DNA of 64,000 nt, taken from NCBI GenBank assembly GCA_963556145.1, contig OY744467.1:3162001-3226000 (forward strand). The letters are read 5' to 3'. Source of the stretch: Hygrocybe punicea. Its lineage: Eukaryota > Basidiomycota > Agaricomycetes > Agaricales > Hygrophoraceae. Below the pieces are notes generated by a model. It did not search any database and was not told the DNA's origin. It saw only the letters and a program-made list of their open reading frames with translations. Below are positions 11,949 through 22,546 of this stretch, one piece after another; the stretch's first letter is position 1; every line of letters begins with the position of its first letter. The position numbers and the translations under genes are program-made.

Positions 11949-12735
11949 TTAAGCATATATTGCCAGCACAAGATTCTTGCCTCTGCATTCTCTAACATCA
12001 GCATCAGATAATTTATCAAGCATACCATCATATGAACAAGCATTTCCAGTAGTCATACCATCATGAAACCAAACCTTCTTGTCTGCACTTATGATTCTAC
12101 TGGTGAAATGATATTCATCATGATAAACAATTCCTTTCAACCTCAATAACTTGATGCCTTTGTCAGTCTCAAACTCAAGTGTATGACTGGTCTCAATGTC
12201 CATGAGTGGATATTCCAAAACAAGCACAGGTGGCACTTTATTGTAGAATAAGATTTGTTGCATAGCCGATTGACACTTAGAACACCTTCGATGTGTTAGT
12301 TGGGACAATGTTTCCATCCAATTCATAGTAGACCCTTGAACTGAAGTTTCTCCATGTAAAACATAACCAAGTTGATTATCCACTGGTTTTTCAGCAAATT
12401 TACATCTTGTACATTGATGCTGAGAAGATGTGACTGCAGTGTCTACATGTAAAAGCTCCATGGCTAGAGTTGCAACACTAATTCCAACAGGTCCAACTAG
12501 ATATGTCTCAGGATGCTCATCATGCAAAATAGCCCTTAATTCATTTCTGAGTTGCACAAATGTCATATTGCCTTTCAATATATCTGAGAAGCCATCAGAT
12601 AAAGTAGCCAGATAATCATTCATATCATGAAATACTTCAGACCATGCTATATGATTTTCCTTCCAGAGATCAAACAATATAACCAGGATAGAATCATATG
12701 CACAACTGTAATTGTTTTCATCCTACGGTAAATCT
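11949..12735 (-). pseudogene. Helitron B C-terminal cysteine-peptidase-like domain
   Basis: A 242-residue frame follows the helicase in the same reading frame, separated by three stops (TAA 12870-12872, then a TGA and a TAG). A Cys box reads NNYSCAYDSILVILFDLW. There are two CxxC pairs (CTRC, CSKC). A His box reads GIVYHDEYHFTSRI and is followed by WFHDGM. The spaced Cys, His and Asp recall a ubiquitin-specific-protease-like (C19) fold with an inserted zinc site. Such a domain is not part of the minimal Rep-helicase but can be appended in some Helitrons. A related fragment is at 50486-50835. Its likely role is polyprotein or host-protein processing; this is inference. Confidence 0.6.
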
Positions 12736-12869
12736 GCTAGGGAAGCTGACATATCTGTTCATTGTCTCTTAGCTGCTGGCAGTTCACAAGGTTCAATCAA
12801 ATGCTTCCTGGACAAAAGTGGAACAGATCCTTTGGCAGGGATAAAAGGAGTAGAAATTGACATGGTTGC

Positions 12870-14206
12870 TTACTTATTTTTGTTCTTCTCAATGATGTGC
12901 CATGGACTGACTTCCATAGGAGCAATCACCAGGGGATCACTGTCTGACCACTTCAAAACTGCATCAGTTTTGGATGGAACATATCCAGTGCCTTTCCATT
13001 GTTGAAACTTTTGAATCATTGATGACCGGACATCTTGTGCAATATGTACTGGCAATGTGCCTTCATATCTCATTCTTGTGATGTCATCAAGTAGTTCTTG
13101 TTCCCTAAATTCTTGTCCGAGATATCCAGAGCATCCTCTGGTGATCATCTTATTGTCAAATCCTTGTATGATTACAGTGCCAGCAGCAGTAGCGCTTCTT
13201 GACAAAGATGAATAATATGCCATATGTGAAAAGCAGCTGTTTAAATGCACAACATTGTATGGTCTTGTCTTTCCTTGAGCGGCATGTGCAGTCATTGCAA
13301 AGTTTGGCAAAACCCAAACCTGTTGTCTTTCTATTCTCTCTTTTAAATCACTGGGAAATACACACTGAACTGTCTTGGTGTTTTTCACAATTGGCACAAC
13401 ATTGGCTGGTAGAGAAGGAATCTGCACAAGTTTTGGTGGATTCTGAAGCTCAACAAACAATGTGTCCAGTACACGCTTTCTATGATCTGCTTTTGATGAC
13501 TGCCAACCAACAACAAATCCTTCTTGTCCCTTGGTAATGCAAAGTTCAGTTGCATCATTGTTTCTAAGTATGACTGGCATTCCAACACACAAGGATAATT
13601 TACCAGCAAAGTTTTCTGTTTCACCATGGTGCACCTTCCATATTTCTCTTTGAGTATCAAAGTATATCTCACCAGATTCATGAAGTGCTTTTGATTTGCC
13701 TTTTGATTTATTTCTGATAGATGCATCCTTTTCCTTTCCCCATCTGTCAATGGAATAAAAGTTGATTAATTTCTGGTTTGTGTCTTTTGCAAATCTTTCA
13801 CAGCCAAGAAAATTGATCTGATCCTTTTGAGAGTAAATGCCACAGATGATTGGCACATTTCTGAAATTCTTTGAGGCAACATTAGGTTGATCAGGTCTTT
13901 TTCCTGCAATTCGGCTTCTCAAAAATATAATGTCATTTGGAGTACACTTTCCATATCGCATATTGACCAGTGCAGTTCTGAACTTTGCATCTTCAGTAGT
14001 TTGAGTCTTTTGTCTCATGTTTTCTCTAAGAATCACAACAGTGGTTACTTGATGCCAAAGTGCTTTGCCAACAGCAGTTTCTTGAGCATATGGTGTTAAT
14101 CCAGAATGTGCTTGTGTACCAACTGTTCCACTATACAATGCTGATCCTCCAACTGGTGGCAATTGTGCAAAGTCTCCAGCAAATACTTGGGGAAGTGAGC
14201 CATTGC
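12870..14206 (-). pseudogene. Helitron B helicase, C-terminal motifs (Pif1-like SF1B)
   Basis: The frame (start of conserved part about 14206, stop 12870) begins with FAGDFAQLPPVGG, SF1 helicase motif III. It continues through REN and MPVILRNND. Motif V is AMTAHAAQGKTR (about 13275-13305) and motif VI is SLSRSATAAGTVIIQG (about 13165-13205). These are Pif1/RecD-type motifs that unwind DNA during rolling-circle transposition. The ATP-binding motifs I-II are absent here. The Walker B part lies at 28693-28876 on the same strand and would join directly (…FGGINMI + FAGDF…). The first 20 codons of the frame (14207-14255) are not helicase. Confidence 0.85.
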
Positions 14207-14239
14207 AAGCGTGGCATGAACGAGTTCTTCTGGATTCAG

Positions 14240-16430
14240 TCCAATTGTTGAACATATAGTATTTATTATTTTCAATAGATATTAAATCAATTGTGCTGAC
14301 TATTGTTTTCTAATGCAAAAAATAATAATTAAAATGCAGATATCTCTAGATGTGAAAGAAAAACTCATAGATTATCATTGTATATGAATAAATTTCAAAT
14401 AATTCAAGGTGCATTGTTACATTTTTCAACTCCGCAACTCCGATTCCGACTCCACTACCCACAATGACGATTCCACTTTACCATACCTTCCTTTTTCGTT
14501 CCCCTTTACCTTTTGTCTTCTTTTGGACATTGTTGTTTATTCTTGTCCTTGTTCTCTTTTCTTCCTTTCTTCTTCTAGAACAATCCAGACCGACCATGGA
14601 CACATCCCCACGTTACCTTGCTGTACCCGAATAGTCTCCTTGCCGACGGACATCATCGCTATTGTCTTTTCCCTCGCCCTGACATATTGTTGACTTCATC
14701 CCACGACAAACCGATTCACAATGGCTGTACTCCCGACACAGCTCATTACCATAATTGTTATTGGCAGCATTGCCATCACCTTCCTGATCGGTTTCTACTT
14801 TGTTATGATCTATCTTTGGCATCGGCATCGAAACCCTTCCGCCATTGATACTTCTGACTTCCACCTCAACAATATCTCGACACGTAATTGACAATTGCCA
14901 TTCCTGGATATATGGTTTCCACTTTCGTATTCTGTGCCTACCATTATCCTCCCTGACGATCCGACGACATTCCTCACCTGCACGCATGCCCTGGACAATC
15001 CTCGATCACGGGACATTTCACTGTTCTCTCTAATCCGACCATTGCCGAAGCACATTCTTTTGGACTTCGACCACAGACCATACGACTTCCCAAACAGTGA
15101 ACCAACCCCTATTGCATATTGTTCGCACAACACCACTTCAATGCAGTACCCGACGACTTGTTCCCACAGCTTGTCACTCATGCCATGACTCGAAACCTGG
15201 ACCCACATTCATTTAACCTTTTCCATCTATAACCTTGATATCTCCCACACTCGTTTACAATGATACCCTTTCTTGGACGAATACCGACATCAAGTGGACC
15301 TTCTTGTTCCACAAACAGGACAAGACATCGCTCCTCGATACGTCATCAACACAGACATCATCATCCGGTACAGCTTGTGCTGTTCACATGTCTGGCCTCG
15401 ACCAGCCCACTGTCCTAGTTGGTTTTTTCCTTTATACATTCCTTCATTTTCTTTCATACCGACCTTGCCGTTACATCCACACCACCTCAAGACACTCTCA
15501 TCACCAACCCCACACTGGACGATACCAATCTTCGACCCGACCATGCAACGCACTTGCCAGACTGCACACTTGCCTGTTACAGCAAGTGTAGACCCCGAAT
15601 AGGCAATTCTGCACATCACATGATCTGATGACAAATCATCCGAGTCATCCGGACCCCCTCTATTCCTCAATGACACCCGGGCCTCCAGTTGGATCGCGAG
15701 AACATCGACATGAGGACGCCTCATGTACGCCTCATGGTGAACACATGGTAGAGTTGGACATGTTGTAGCTTCATGGTTGTATTTCTATTTACCTCCCCTC
15801 AAGACCAGTCACTATATATACTGTTCTTGTTGTTGGTTCGGACTTTTTCTTCTTTTCCTTTCCTTACGTTTAGTCTGGTTCTTGGGGCAGACTCATCTTG
15901 TTTTGGGTAACCCCCACGGCTCGCAATGACACTAGACCTTGACCCCCCCTGTTAGCAGTGTTGTCTTAGCTGTAAGCAACAATGAAAGCTGCTGTTCTCC
16001 CCTCTGGAAGCCGATCCCCTGTTAAGTTGATTGTTGCCGGAGCCCGCTGCAGAAGCGATCTGTATCATGCATACAGGATTCCCCTCAGGTGTCATCATTC
16101 AACATTCCAACTCTAGACAAACTCCATCATGGACAGACAACTGCTCACTGTGTTACTCTTGGCAACACCCTGTTCTTTACTATTCCCAACACTTACATTA
16201 CTTATCAACATTCTACACAATTATCCATGACAAAGGTGAGGACAACAAAGATAGTGAGGAGAACAGGAGGACAAGACTGGCGATGGGGACAAAGATAACA
16301 ATGACAATGATGAAGACAACAAAGTGGATGGAGGCAGAAATGGAGAAAATAAAGACCAAGAAGTAAATATCAGGGCAAGAATACTGTGGAACAAGAGACA
16401 CCAAACTCTCCACCCCTCACAGCTCCTCAT
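14240..16430. other. Region without convincing gene; possible LTR-element remnant
   Basis: The plus strand 14570-15600 is C-rich and has many overlapping short frames but no recognisable domain. From about 15625 (TGATGACAAATCATCC) to about 15990 there is an LTR-like stretch with TATATATA at about 15810-15818 and pyrimidine-rich sequence before GGGGCAGACTC. I could not find a matching second end. 16220-16380 is GA-rich and low in complexity. I see no RNA gene. Confidence 0.3.
14721..14891 (+). CDS. Small hydrophobic single-pass membrane ORF (56 aa), hypothetical
   Basis: ATG 14721 to TGA 14891 encodes 56 residues. There is a short polar start (MAVLPTQ) and then a roughly 23-residue hydrophobic segment (LITIIVIGSIAITFLIGFYF...). 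After that comes a basic patch WHRHR and a polar C-tail. The positive-inside rule would put the tail in the cytoplasm. I do not recognise a family. It sits in a stretch that may be a decayed retroelement, so it may be fortuitous or an exon of a larger gene. Confidence 0.25.
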   Translation: MAVLPTQLITIIVIGSIAITFLIGFYFVMIYLWHRHRNPSAIDTSDFHLNNISTRN

Positions 16431-16432
16431 AA

Positions 16433-16760
16433 GCCACGGTGCTCCATCAATTGATGTGAGCCTGGGGTTGTGAGGAAATTTGAGGGTGGAGGAGGTTGAT
16501 TTGTAGTCTAAACTGTGTCTGAATGTGAACCAAATTGCTTAGAATGGTTTCATCAGTTCTGGTTCAGGTTTGGTAAAATGGCTGAAAAGTAAGTAAAGAA
16601 ATGTGAACAACTAATAAAATAAATACCTGAAAATATTCTTGTGTTTGCAGTTTGGACATGGTTCAGGAAATTAAGAAGGCCTCAGAACCTTGAACTGAAC
16701 CTGTCACAGGTCCAGTTCAGCAGGTTTGAACTGGGTTTTTCTACTAGTTTCAGAACTGAA
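16433..16760 (-). mobile_element. Diverged hAT-MITE relict (M5)
   Basis: The segment 'catcaattgatgtgagcctg' followed by 'gaggaaatttgaggg' matches the interior of M3 (59995-60050). It is followed by 'gttcagg'- and 'gttcagcagg'-type subterminal repeats typical of the TAGTGTTG MITEs. Neither terminal repeat is clean. The direction is uncertain. Confidence 0.35.
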
Positions 16761-16796
16761 CTATGGCATTACTATGCTCAGCAAATGGTATAAGGA

Positions 16797-17040
16797 GCCA
16801 TTAGAAGAAATTTGTTAGAGTGTCTTTAAGACTCCAGAAGTGGTACGATCCTCCTCATTGAGCTGTGCAGACCTCCTCCTCCTCCTCCTCCTCCTCATAT
16901 CCCCATGGTATCATATCTCTACACTCAGACATTGGATCATCAAATGCTATGAGGAGTTATTAGAAGAAATCTATTAGAGTGTATTCATGACATCAGAAGA
17001 AGTGGCATGATCTTCTTCATTGAGCTATGCTAACCACCTC
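16797..17040. repeat. Two diverged direct repeats with a (CTC)n run
   Basis: 16797-16880 and 16953-17040 share 'attagaagaaat.tgttagagtgt' and 'cattgagct.tgc'. A (CTC)8-like run lies between them at about 16869-16894. 17041-17330 is AT-rich and holds nothing I can name. Confidence 0.5.
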
Positions 17041-17329
17041 TTATAGGTCTAGACTTGGACATCCAATCAAACTCAGTTGCTATATTGGGACACATTGTTT
17101 TCCTCAGTCCCAGAATTGAATGAATGAATGATCTCAATGTCTGAAAACCATAACAATTCCATAAATTAAAGAACTTATATAAGTTAGATTTCAGAGAAAA
17201 TAAACTTTCAAATTTATTATATAATATTTAATTGTTGTTTAATAAATAAACCACCTATTCTAGCTGGGCGTGGCCATAAACTGCACAAGAGGGTGTGGTG
17301 TAAAAAATTTGTGGATAGGTGCTTGGAGC

Positions 17330-18300
17330 TAGAGGGGTGCATAAGCACTGGGCAGAAATGGGTGGGATTGGGACCCCCCTAACAGCTCATTTTCTATGTG
17401 AACGAGGCACAGGGGCTGTAGAGTAGCTTGGGCTGATTGAAAATGGCACGGGTTGGCATGTCCCGGGTGTGAAAAGGTCTAAGGGGTGGTAGTTGTGTAC
17501 TGGGCAGAAATGGGTAGGACTGGAACACCCTGACGCCTCGTTTTCTATGTGAACAAGGTGCGGGGGGCATACACGAGCTGTGGGTGGTCGAAAATGGGGC
17601 GAGGTGGTGTCCTGGTGGTTGAAAAAGGGCAGTGGTGGTTGGGCAGATGGTGGTCTTGAAAACCCGGGACCACTTATTTTCAACACACATGTTTTCAATC
17701 CAAACAGGATAAGGGGGGTCTATTTGAGTTGGGGGTGGTCAAAAATGGGTGGGAAGGGGGTGCCGTGGATGTTCAAAAAATGGGGGTGGGTGGGTTGGAC
17801 ATTGGGCGGTGAGGTGACAGTTCTAGGGTCCTCGACATCTCATTTTCAGTCCAAACGAGATGCGGGGGGTGTATTTGAGTTAGGGGCACTTGCAAACAGG
17901 TGGCAAAGGGCTGCTGTGGATGCTAACAAAATGGGGTTGGGTGGTTTAGACAGATGGTGAACATGCAAGGCTCTGAGACCCCCCAACCCTTTGGTTTTAA
18001 CAGAAACAGGTTGCGGGGGGCATACACGATCCAGCGGTGGATGAAAATGGGGCTGGATGCCCTGGGGCGTCCTGGTGGTTGAAACAAGGGGGGAGGTGGT
18101 GCTTGGGTAGATGGCGGTAACACGAGGACTTGAGACCCCCTTCCTGCTTATTTTCAATGCAAATGAGGGCTGGGCATGTAGGCAAGCCATGGTTGGTTGA
18201 ACATAGGGCAGGGTGGGGCGTCCTGGTGGTTGAAAAGGTTTAGGGGTGCTGGTTGGGCACAAGGTGGGATTGTGAGGTCCTGAGACCTCCCGACCCCTGG
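17330..18300. repeat. Satellite-like tandem array, about 150-bp unit, about six copies
   Basis: Each unit has a 'ctcgttttc...gaacgaggtgcggggggcata' landmark (17384, 17538, about 17685, 17844, 17992, 18150). This is followed by 'gtggtcgaaaatgggg' and 'cctggtggttgaaaa', then 'gtcctgagaccccc'. Spacing is 147-159 bp. Units are about 70-80% alike by eye. Further units occur at 49740-50110 and inside element F (about 60780-60930). Minus-strand frames here are shadows of the repeat. Confidence 0.75.
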
Positions 18301-18369
18301 TTTATTTAGTTGTAATAGCATTGTAAGTGACAGAAGTAGCAGTAGGATGAGGTGTTTGAAAGTCATAGG

Positions 18370-19218
18370 CACAGGATGCACAGTAGCATACCATGTCACA
18401 CAGTATCTTGAAAGTACTTGACAAGTATACTAAATATCATTACCATAACATTCAACATGGTATTGTAACAGTATTCAGACATAAACTACAATACTTGTGC
18501 TCAAATTCATCTGAAGGTATGAAGGCAAATGAGACTTATACCCTTTCAATAACATCAAGCCTTTTGTTTCACTACTTTTACTGTATCTACAGCAAAGTAC
18601 CGTATAGTTTGGATAGAATACTTGCAGCCTAAGATGAATAAAAGTATTAAACTAGTAAGGAAGTTGTGCCACTTTCACTACTAGGATACCTTTTGAATCC
18701 TTTTAAGATACAGTGTGAAATAGTATAGTACTGTTGCCATATTGTAGATTTAAGATACTGTGTCAATACTTTTAAGATACTGTTTCAGTACTTTTATTAT
18801 AATAAAAGTATCTTAAAAGTATTGACACAGTATCTTAAATCCACAATATGGCAATAGTACTATACTATTTCACACTGTATCTTGAAAGGATTCAAAAGGT
18901 ATCCTAGTAGTGAAAGTGGCACAACTTCCTTACTAGTTTAATACTTTGATTCATCTTAGGCTGCAAGTATTCTATCTGAACTATACAGTACTTTGCTGTA
19001 GATATAGTAAAAGTAGTGAAACAAAAGGCTTGATGTTATTGAAAGGGTATAAGTCTCATTTGCCTTCATACCTTCAGATGAATTTGAGCACAAGTATTGT
19101 AGTTTATGTCTGAATACTGTTACAATACCATGTTGAATGTTATGGTAATGATATTTAGTATACTTGTCAAGTACTTTCAAGATACTGTGTGACATGGTAT
19201 GCTACTGCGCACCCTGTG
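18370..19218. repeat. Large palindrome P1 (foldback/MITE), arms about 420-430 bp
   Basis: The left arm starts CACAGGATGCACAGTAGC and the right arm ends GCTACTGCGCACCCTGTG. The centre lies at about 18799 in TTTTATTATAATAAAA. Both arms encode the same 79-residue frame (18393-18632 plus, 18956-19195 minus) with only about four differences, which reflects arm identity rather than a gene. AGATACTGT/ACAGTATCTT motifs recur. Flanking duplications are unclear. Confidence 0.85.
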
Positions 19219-19219
19219 A

Positions 19220-19960
19220 GGAATGTCGTTCAAGTTGACAAAAAAGAAATTCCATTTTTTTGAATCATGGGAAAATCTCACTAATCATACTTGTTTTCTG
19301 GTTTTCTCTCAAAGATGCCTCCTTCCATGCCTCTTTTGACATCACCTGGCTAGTACACACAGTCCCTATCTCTTTTGTTGTATATATGATATGTTGGTAT
19401 TTGATGAAATCAATATTATTTACACAAATATTATGTCATTTTCAAGAGAATTGAATAAAACTCTGACCATACCAGGCAAGTCTCAAGAAAGGTCCAACAA
19501 AATCTCAGTGTCAAGTCTGTGAAGGGTCCAGGGAGACCATTCTTATTTTTAATTTTACTGAGTGCCCCTCTAGACAAGTCTCAAGGGAGGTCCGACAAAG
19601 TCCCGGTCTCGAGTCTTCAAAGGGTCCAGAGAGACCATTCTTAACAGCACACATCCAAAGGGTGGAAGTGAATAGTGCACAGGCTGCACAATTACAACTC
19701 CCATGGCACAGATTGCCCCCTCTGGTGAATCATATTGGGGACTGGAGGAGGGTCATGCATAGACTGCATAACCACACCCTCCATGGCCCAGACAGCCATC
19801 TCCATCCGGTGACTGGAGAAAGGTGAAAGAAGATCATGCACAGACTGCACAATCACACCTTCCATGGCCCAGACAGCCACCCTTCTATGCTACACAGCTA
19901 GGGTAACAAAGAAAACTAATAAAACTACGTGTTGGTACTGACCTCCGGTCAGAAAGAAGA
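19220..19960. repeat. Short direct repeats; relatives of the 43.2-kb array
   Basis: 19477-19546 and 19569-19642 are direct repeats ('caagtctcaag.gaggtccgacaaa...gagaccattctta'). 19670-19890 carries two to three units reading 'catgcacagactgcacaatcacacc.tccatggcccagacagcca'. This is the reverse complement of the roughly 90-bp array at 43150-43560. No gene is seen. Confidence 0.6.
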
Positions 19961-19964
19961 GATC

Positions 19965-20385
19965 TGGAGTGTGGGGGAGCAAGGGAGGGGGGGTCAGCAC
20001 CACACAACAAAAGTCATCAGACCACACACTTACAGTCCAGTGGGTGCCCTCTAATTGGTGATTTGGCTGTTCGACGTTGGAGTGTAGAGATCTGGGATGT
20101 GGAGGGGAGGAGGAGGAGGGGGGCACCACGACTCAATGGGAAACATCGTACCATGTTTGATGCCATTCCTACACTCCATTGGGTCCCTCCTAACTGGTTC
20201 CCACAAGGTTTGGCCGTCCGACTTCAGGGGGTAGAGATTCTGGGATGTGGGGGGGATGAGAAGGAGGGGGGCACCATGACTCAACGGGAAACATCATACT
20301 ATGTTTCATCCCATTCCTACACTCCATTGAGTCCCCCCGAACTGGTCCCAACAGGGTTTGGCCATCCAACTTCGGGGGGGTAGAG
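19965..20385. repeat. Three tandem units of about 148 bp
   Basis: The landmark 'gtagagatctgggatgtgg' recurs near 19960, 20086, 20233 and 20380. It is followed by 'gaggaggggggcaccatgactcaatgggaaacatc' and 'tacactccattgggtccc'. A single diverged unit is at 57290-57440. In both places the unit lies immediately before the same hairpin-ended 350-bp tail, so it is an internal part of that element family. Confidence 0.7.
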
Positions 20386-20630
20386 AACTGGTATTGAGAC
20401 CAAGGAATGTGTGACTGACTGTGACAATCGCCTTTTTGGATCAAATTCTGTGTCATATAAATTCTTTTTCTCATCCATTGGAGCGGTTTTTGAGTTCTTA
20501 TGACCTCAAGATAAATCCTATATTCCTGACAATATTTGAGGACAAAATTCAAAAAATCTAGTTTATTCATGAATTTTTTCAAAAAGAAAGGGTCAGAAAT
20601 GCAGAATTTAGCTCTATGGTCGATTTCAAA

Positions 20631-21468
20631 CATTAATGAATTACAGTCGTTTTTGTAATTGTTGGCACTAACTCAGCTTTTTTCAATCAATTAGAAAAAT
20701 ATGGACTTAGTAGACTTTTGAATGCTGAGTTGTGTATCTCATGAGATACTGCATGGATTGGGATGGTTATAGAGGGAAAGTTGTACCATTTCTTAAGGGC
20801 TATCAATTCCTGTAATTACATTTGGACAATATTCAGTGTATGGTGAGTTGTGGATGAAATAAAAGGTAAACCAGTGTTTTTTAACACCCAAAATGATATT
20901 GTCAAATTATGGCATCAAATGAACTCCTATGAAGAAGATTGTAAGGGGGAAGTTGTTCATTTGTTCAAGGGCTAGAAGTACATATACCGTGTTTTTCTTT
21001 ATTTTTTCTCCTTTGAGCAATATTTATGATTCATGTCATATTTCAGACCTGATGCAGACAAACACAGTACAGATGTAATATTGGCTCAAAGGAGAAAAAA
21101 TAAAGAAAAACACGGTATATGTACTTCTAGCCCTTGAACAAATGAACAACTTCCCCCTTACAATCTTCTTCATAGGAGTTCATTTGATGCCATAATTTGA
21201 CAATATCATTTTGGGTGTTAAAAAACACTGGTTTACCTTTTATTTCATCCACAACTCACCATACACTGAATATTGTCCAAATGTAATTACAGGAATTGAT
21301 AGCCCTTAAGAAATGGTACAACTTTCCCTCTATAACCATCCCAATCCATGCAGTATCTCATGAGATACACAACTCAGCATTCAAAAGTCTACTAAGTCCA
21401 TATTTTTCTAATTGATTGAACAAAGCTGAGTTAGTGCCAACAATTACAAAAAGGCTGTAATTCATTAA
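20631..21468. repeat. Large palindrome P2, arms about 385 bp
   Basis: The left arm ATTAATGAATTACAG... (20631) to about 21020 is repeated in reverse complement from about 21082 to ...CTGTAATTCATTAAT (21468). The roughly 60-bp loop is 'agcaatatttatg...gtaatattggct'. The arms look almost identical. It is inserted in the (TTAA)n tract of element D1. It has no coding potential and looks like a foldback or long-TIR MITE. Confidence 0.85.
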
Positions 21469-21518
21469 TTTAATTAATTAATTACTGATGAACTGTGCTA
21501 TATCCTGGACTAATAAGA

Positions 21519-22084
21519 TGTTACGGATCGCTGTTCTTATAGTGGCGAACTCCGGCAACAATAAACCAAACGAGGATGTGTTTATAGAAGAAAGCAAGTA
21601 CAAACGGATAGAGGAGGAGAGGTATCTGGTTTTCGTGGTAGCGATCGGGGGAAGAGTAGCTATACTAAACTTAAGGATACTGACTATGAATGTCAATGAT
21701 TATATACTGGTGAACAACTTCAGGGTCGGCTTCTTCGTCATGCGTGGTTGCGTGGAGGATAAGCTCCGGGATGAACGGTGTCTTGCTTGGCTTCGTGGTC
21801 TATACGTTTTGGGGTGCCAACGAGGTGGCCAACGGCTGTGTTGCAGGTCCGGTGTCAGCAGACAGCTGATCCGATGATTGTGTTGCGCGGTATTATTGAG
21901 TGCTTGAATCAACGTGTATGATGTATCGGCGGTGATCGGTTGATGAGGGTAATCATGAGGATTGGGATACCGTCGTTGGTTGTCTTCGACGATGTTCCGG
22001 ACCCAGGTTATGATATTGTCTTGTGACGTCGAGTCAGGGACGTCGGGGTCGGAAGCGGGGGTTAAATCGGGGTAAAACGTAACA
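21519..22084 (-). repeat. 3' LTR of the chromovirus
   Basis: 566 bp, TGTTAC...GTAACA, nearly identical to 28095-28660. On the minus strand a TATATAA box is at about 21698-21704. The extra ORF ends in that same TATA sequence. Confidence 0.93.
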
Positions 22085-22479
22085 ATACCCCCGGAACAAG
22101 GGGAATCGTCCCGATTAACCGGAGGGAAAACGGAATCATACACGGCAGCGCAGTCGATGAATTCGCGGTAGGGATCGACGGGATCATTGGCAAACCAGAC
22201 GGGAACGGTGGGAGGGACAGCAGGAGGGGGAGGCCCAATGGGACGTACGGAGCAGAAGGATCGCGGGGCGAAGAATGGGTCAACGCCAAGATGGGCGATA
22301 GCCGTCGTAGGATGAACGGAGCCAAAGGAAGAGGGGCGCATGAGGTCAACAGCGAAGTGAACACTACGATCGCAGAGGCGGCGTTTCGAGCGAGGGACGC
22401 GAAAGCGAGGAGGAAGGAGACGGTAATAAGGGGAAGAAGGGAGATAAACGTCCGAGGCAGACATGGGGGAAGAAGGCAA
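21700..22479 (-). CDS. Extra 3' ORF of the chromovirus (259 aa), overlapping the LTR
   Basis: ATG 22479 starts 68 nt after the pol stop. The frame stays open across the polypurine tract and 385 nt of the 3' LTR to a TAA inside the TATA box (21700). The protein is Pro-, Ser- and Arg-rich, with PSSPYY, a PPPPAVPP stretch and a basic tail; no domain is recognised. Its position resembles a third gene (env- or accessory-like), but there is no signal peptide or membrane segment. It may be a chance frame; intact coding next to an intact pol is the only support. In the 5' LTR the same codons would lack the ATG. Confidence 0.4.
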   Translation of the reverse strand: MPSSPMSASDVYLPSSPYYRLLPPRFRVPRSKRRLCDRSVHFAVDLMRPSSFGSVHPTTAIAHLGVDPFFAPRSFCSVRPIGPPPPAVPPTVPVWFANDPVDPYREFIDCAAVYDSVFPPVNRDDSPCSGGIVTFYPDLTPASDPDVPDSTSQDNIITWVRNIVEDNQRRYPNPHDYPHQPITADTSYTLIQALNNTAQHNHRISCLLTPDLQHSRWPPRWHPKTYRPRSQARHRSSRSLSSTQPRMTKKPTLKLFTSI

Positions 22480-22546
22480 AGAGCGAAAAAAGGAAATAAA
22501 AGAGAACAGACCATATATATGAAAGGGAAGATTAGGGCCGGCAAAA

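Noticed and set aside
17387..18262. Several Pro/His-rich ORFs on the minus strand
   Set aside because: Shadows of the 150-bp satellite; the peptide repeats with the DNA period.
18775..18830. Hairpin as a bacterial-type terminator
   Set aside because: Centre of a 430-bp palindrome in a fungal genome; no operon or U-tract context.
18393..19195. Two identical 79-aa ORFs facing each other
   Set aside because: They are the two arms of palindrome P1; no domain, no start context, AT-rich low complexity.
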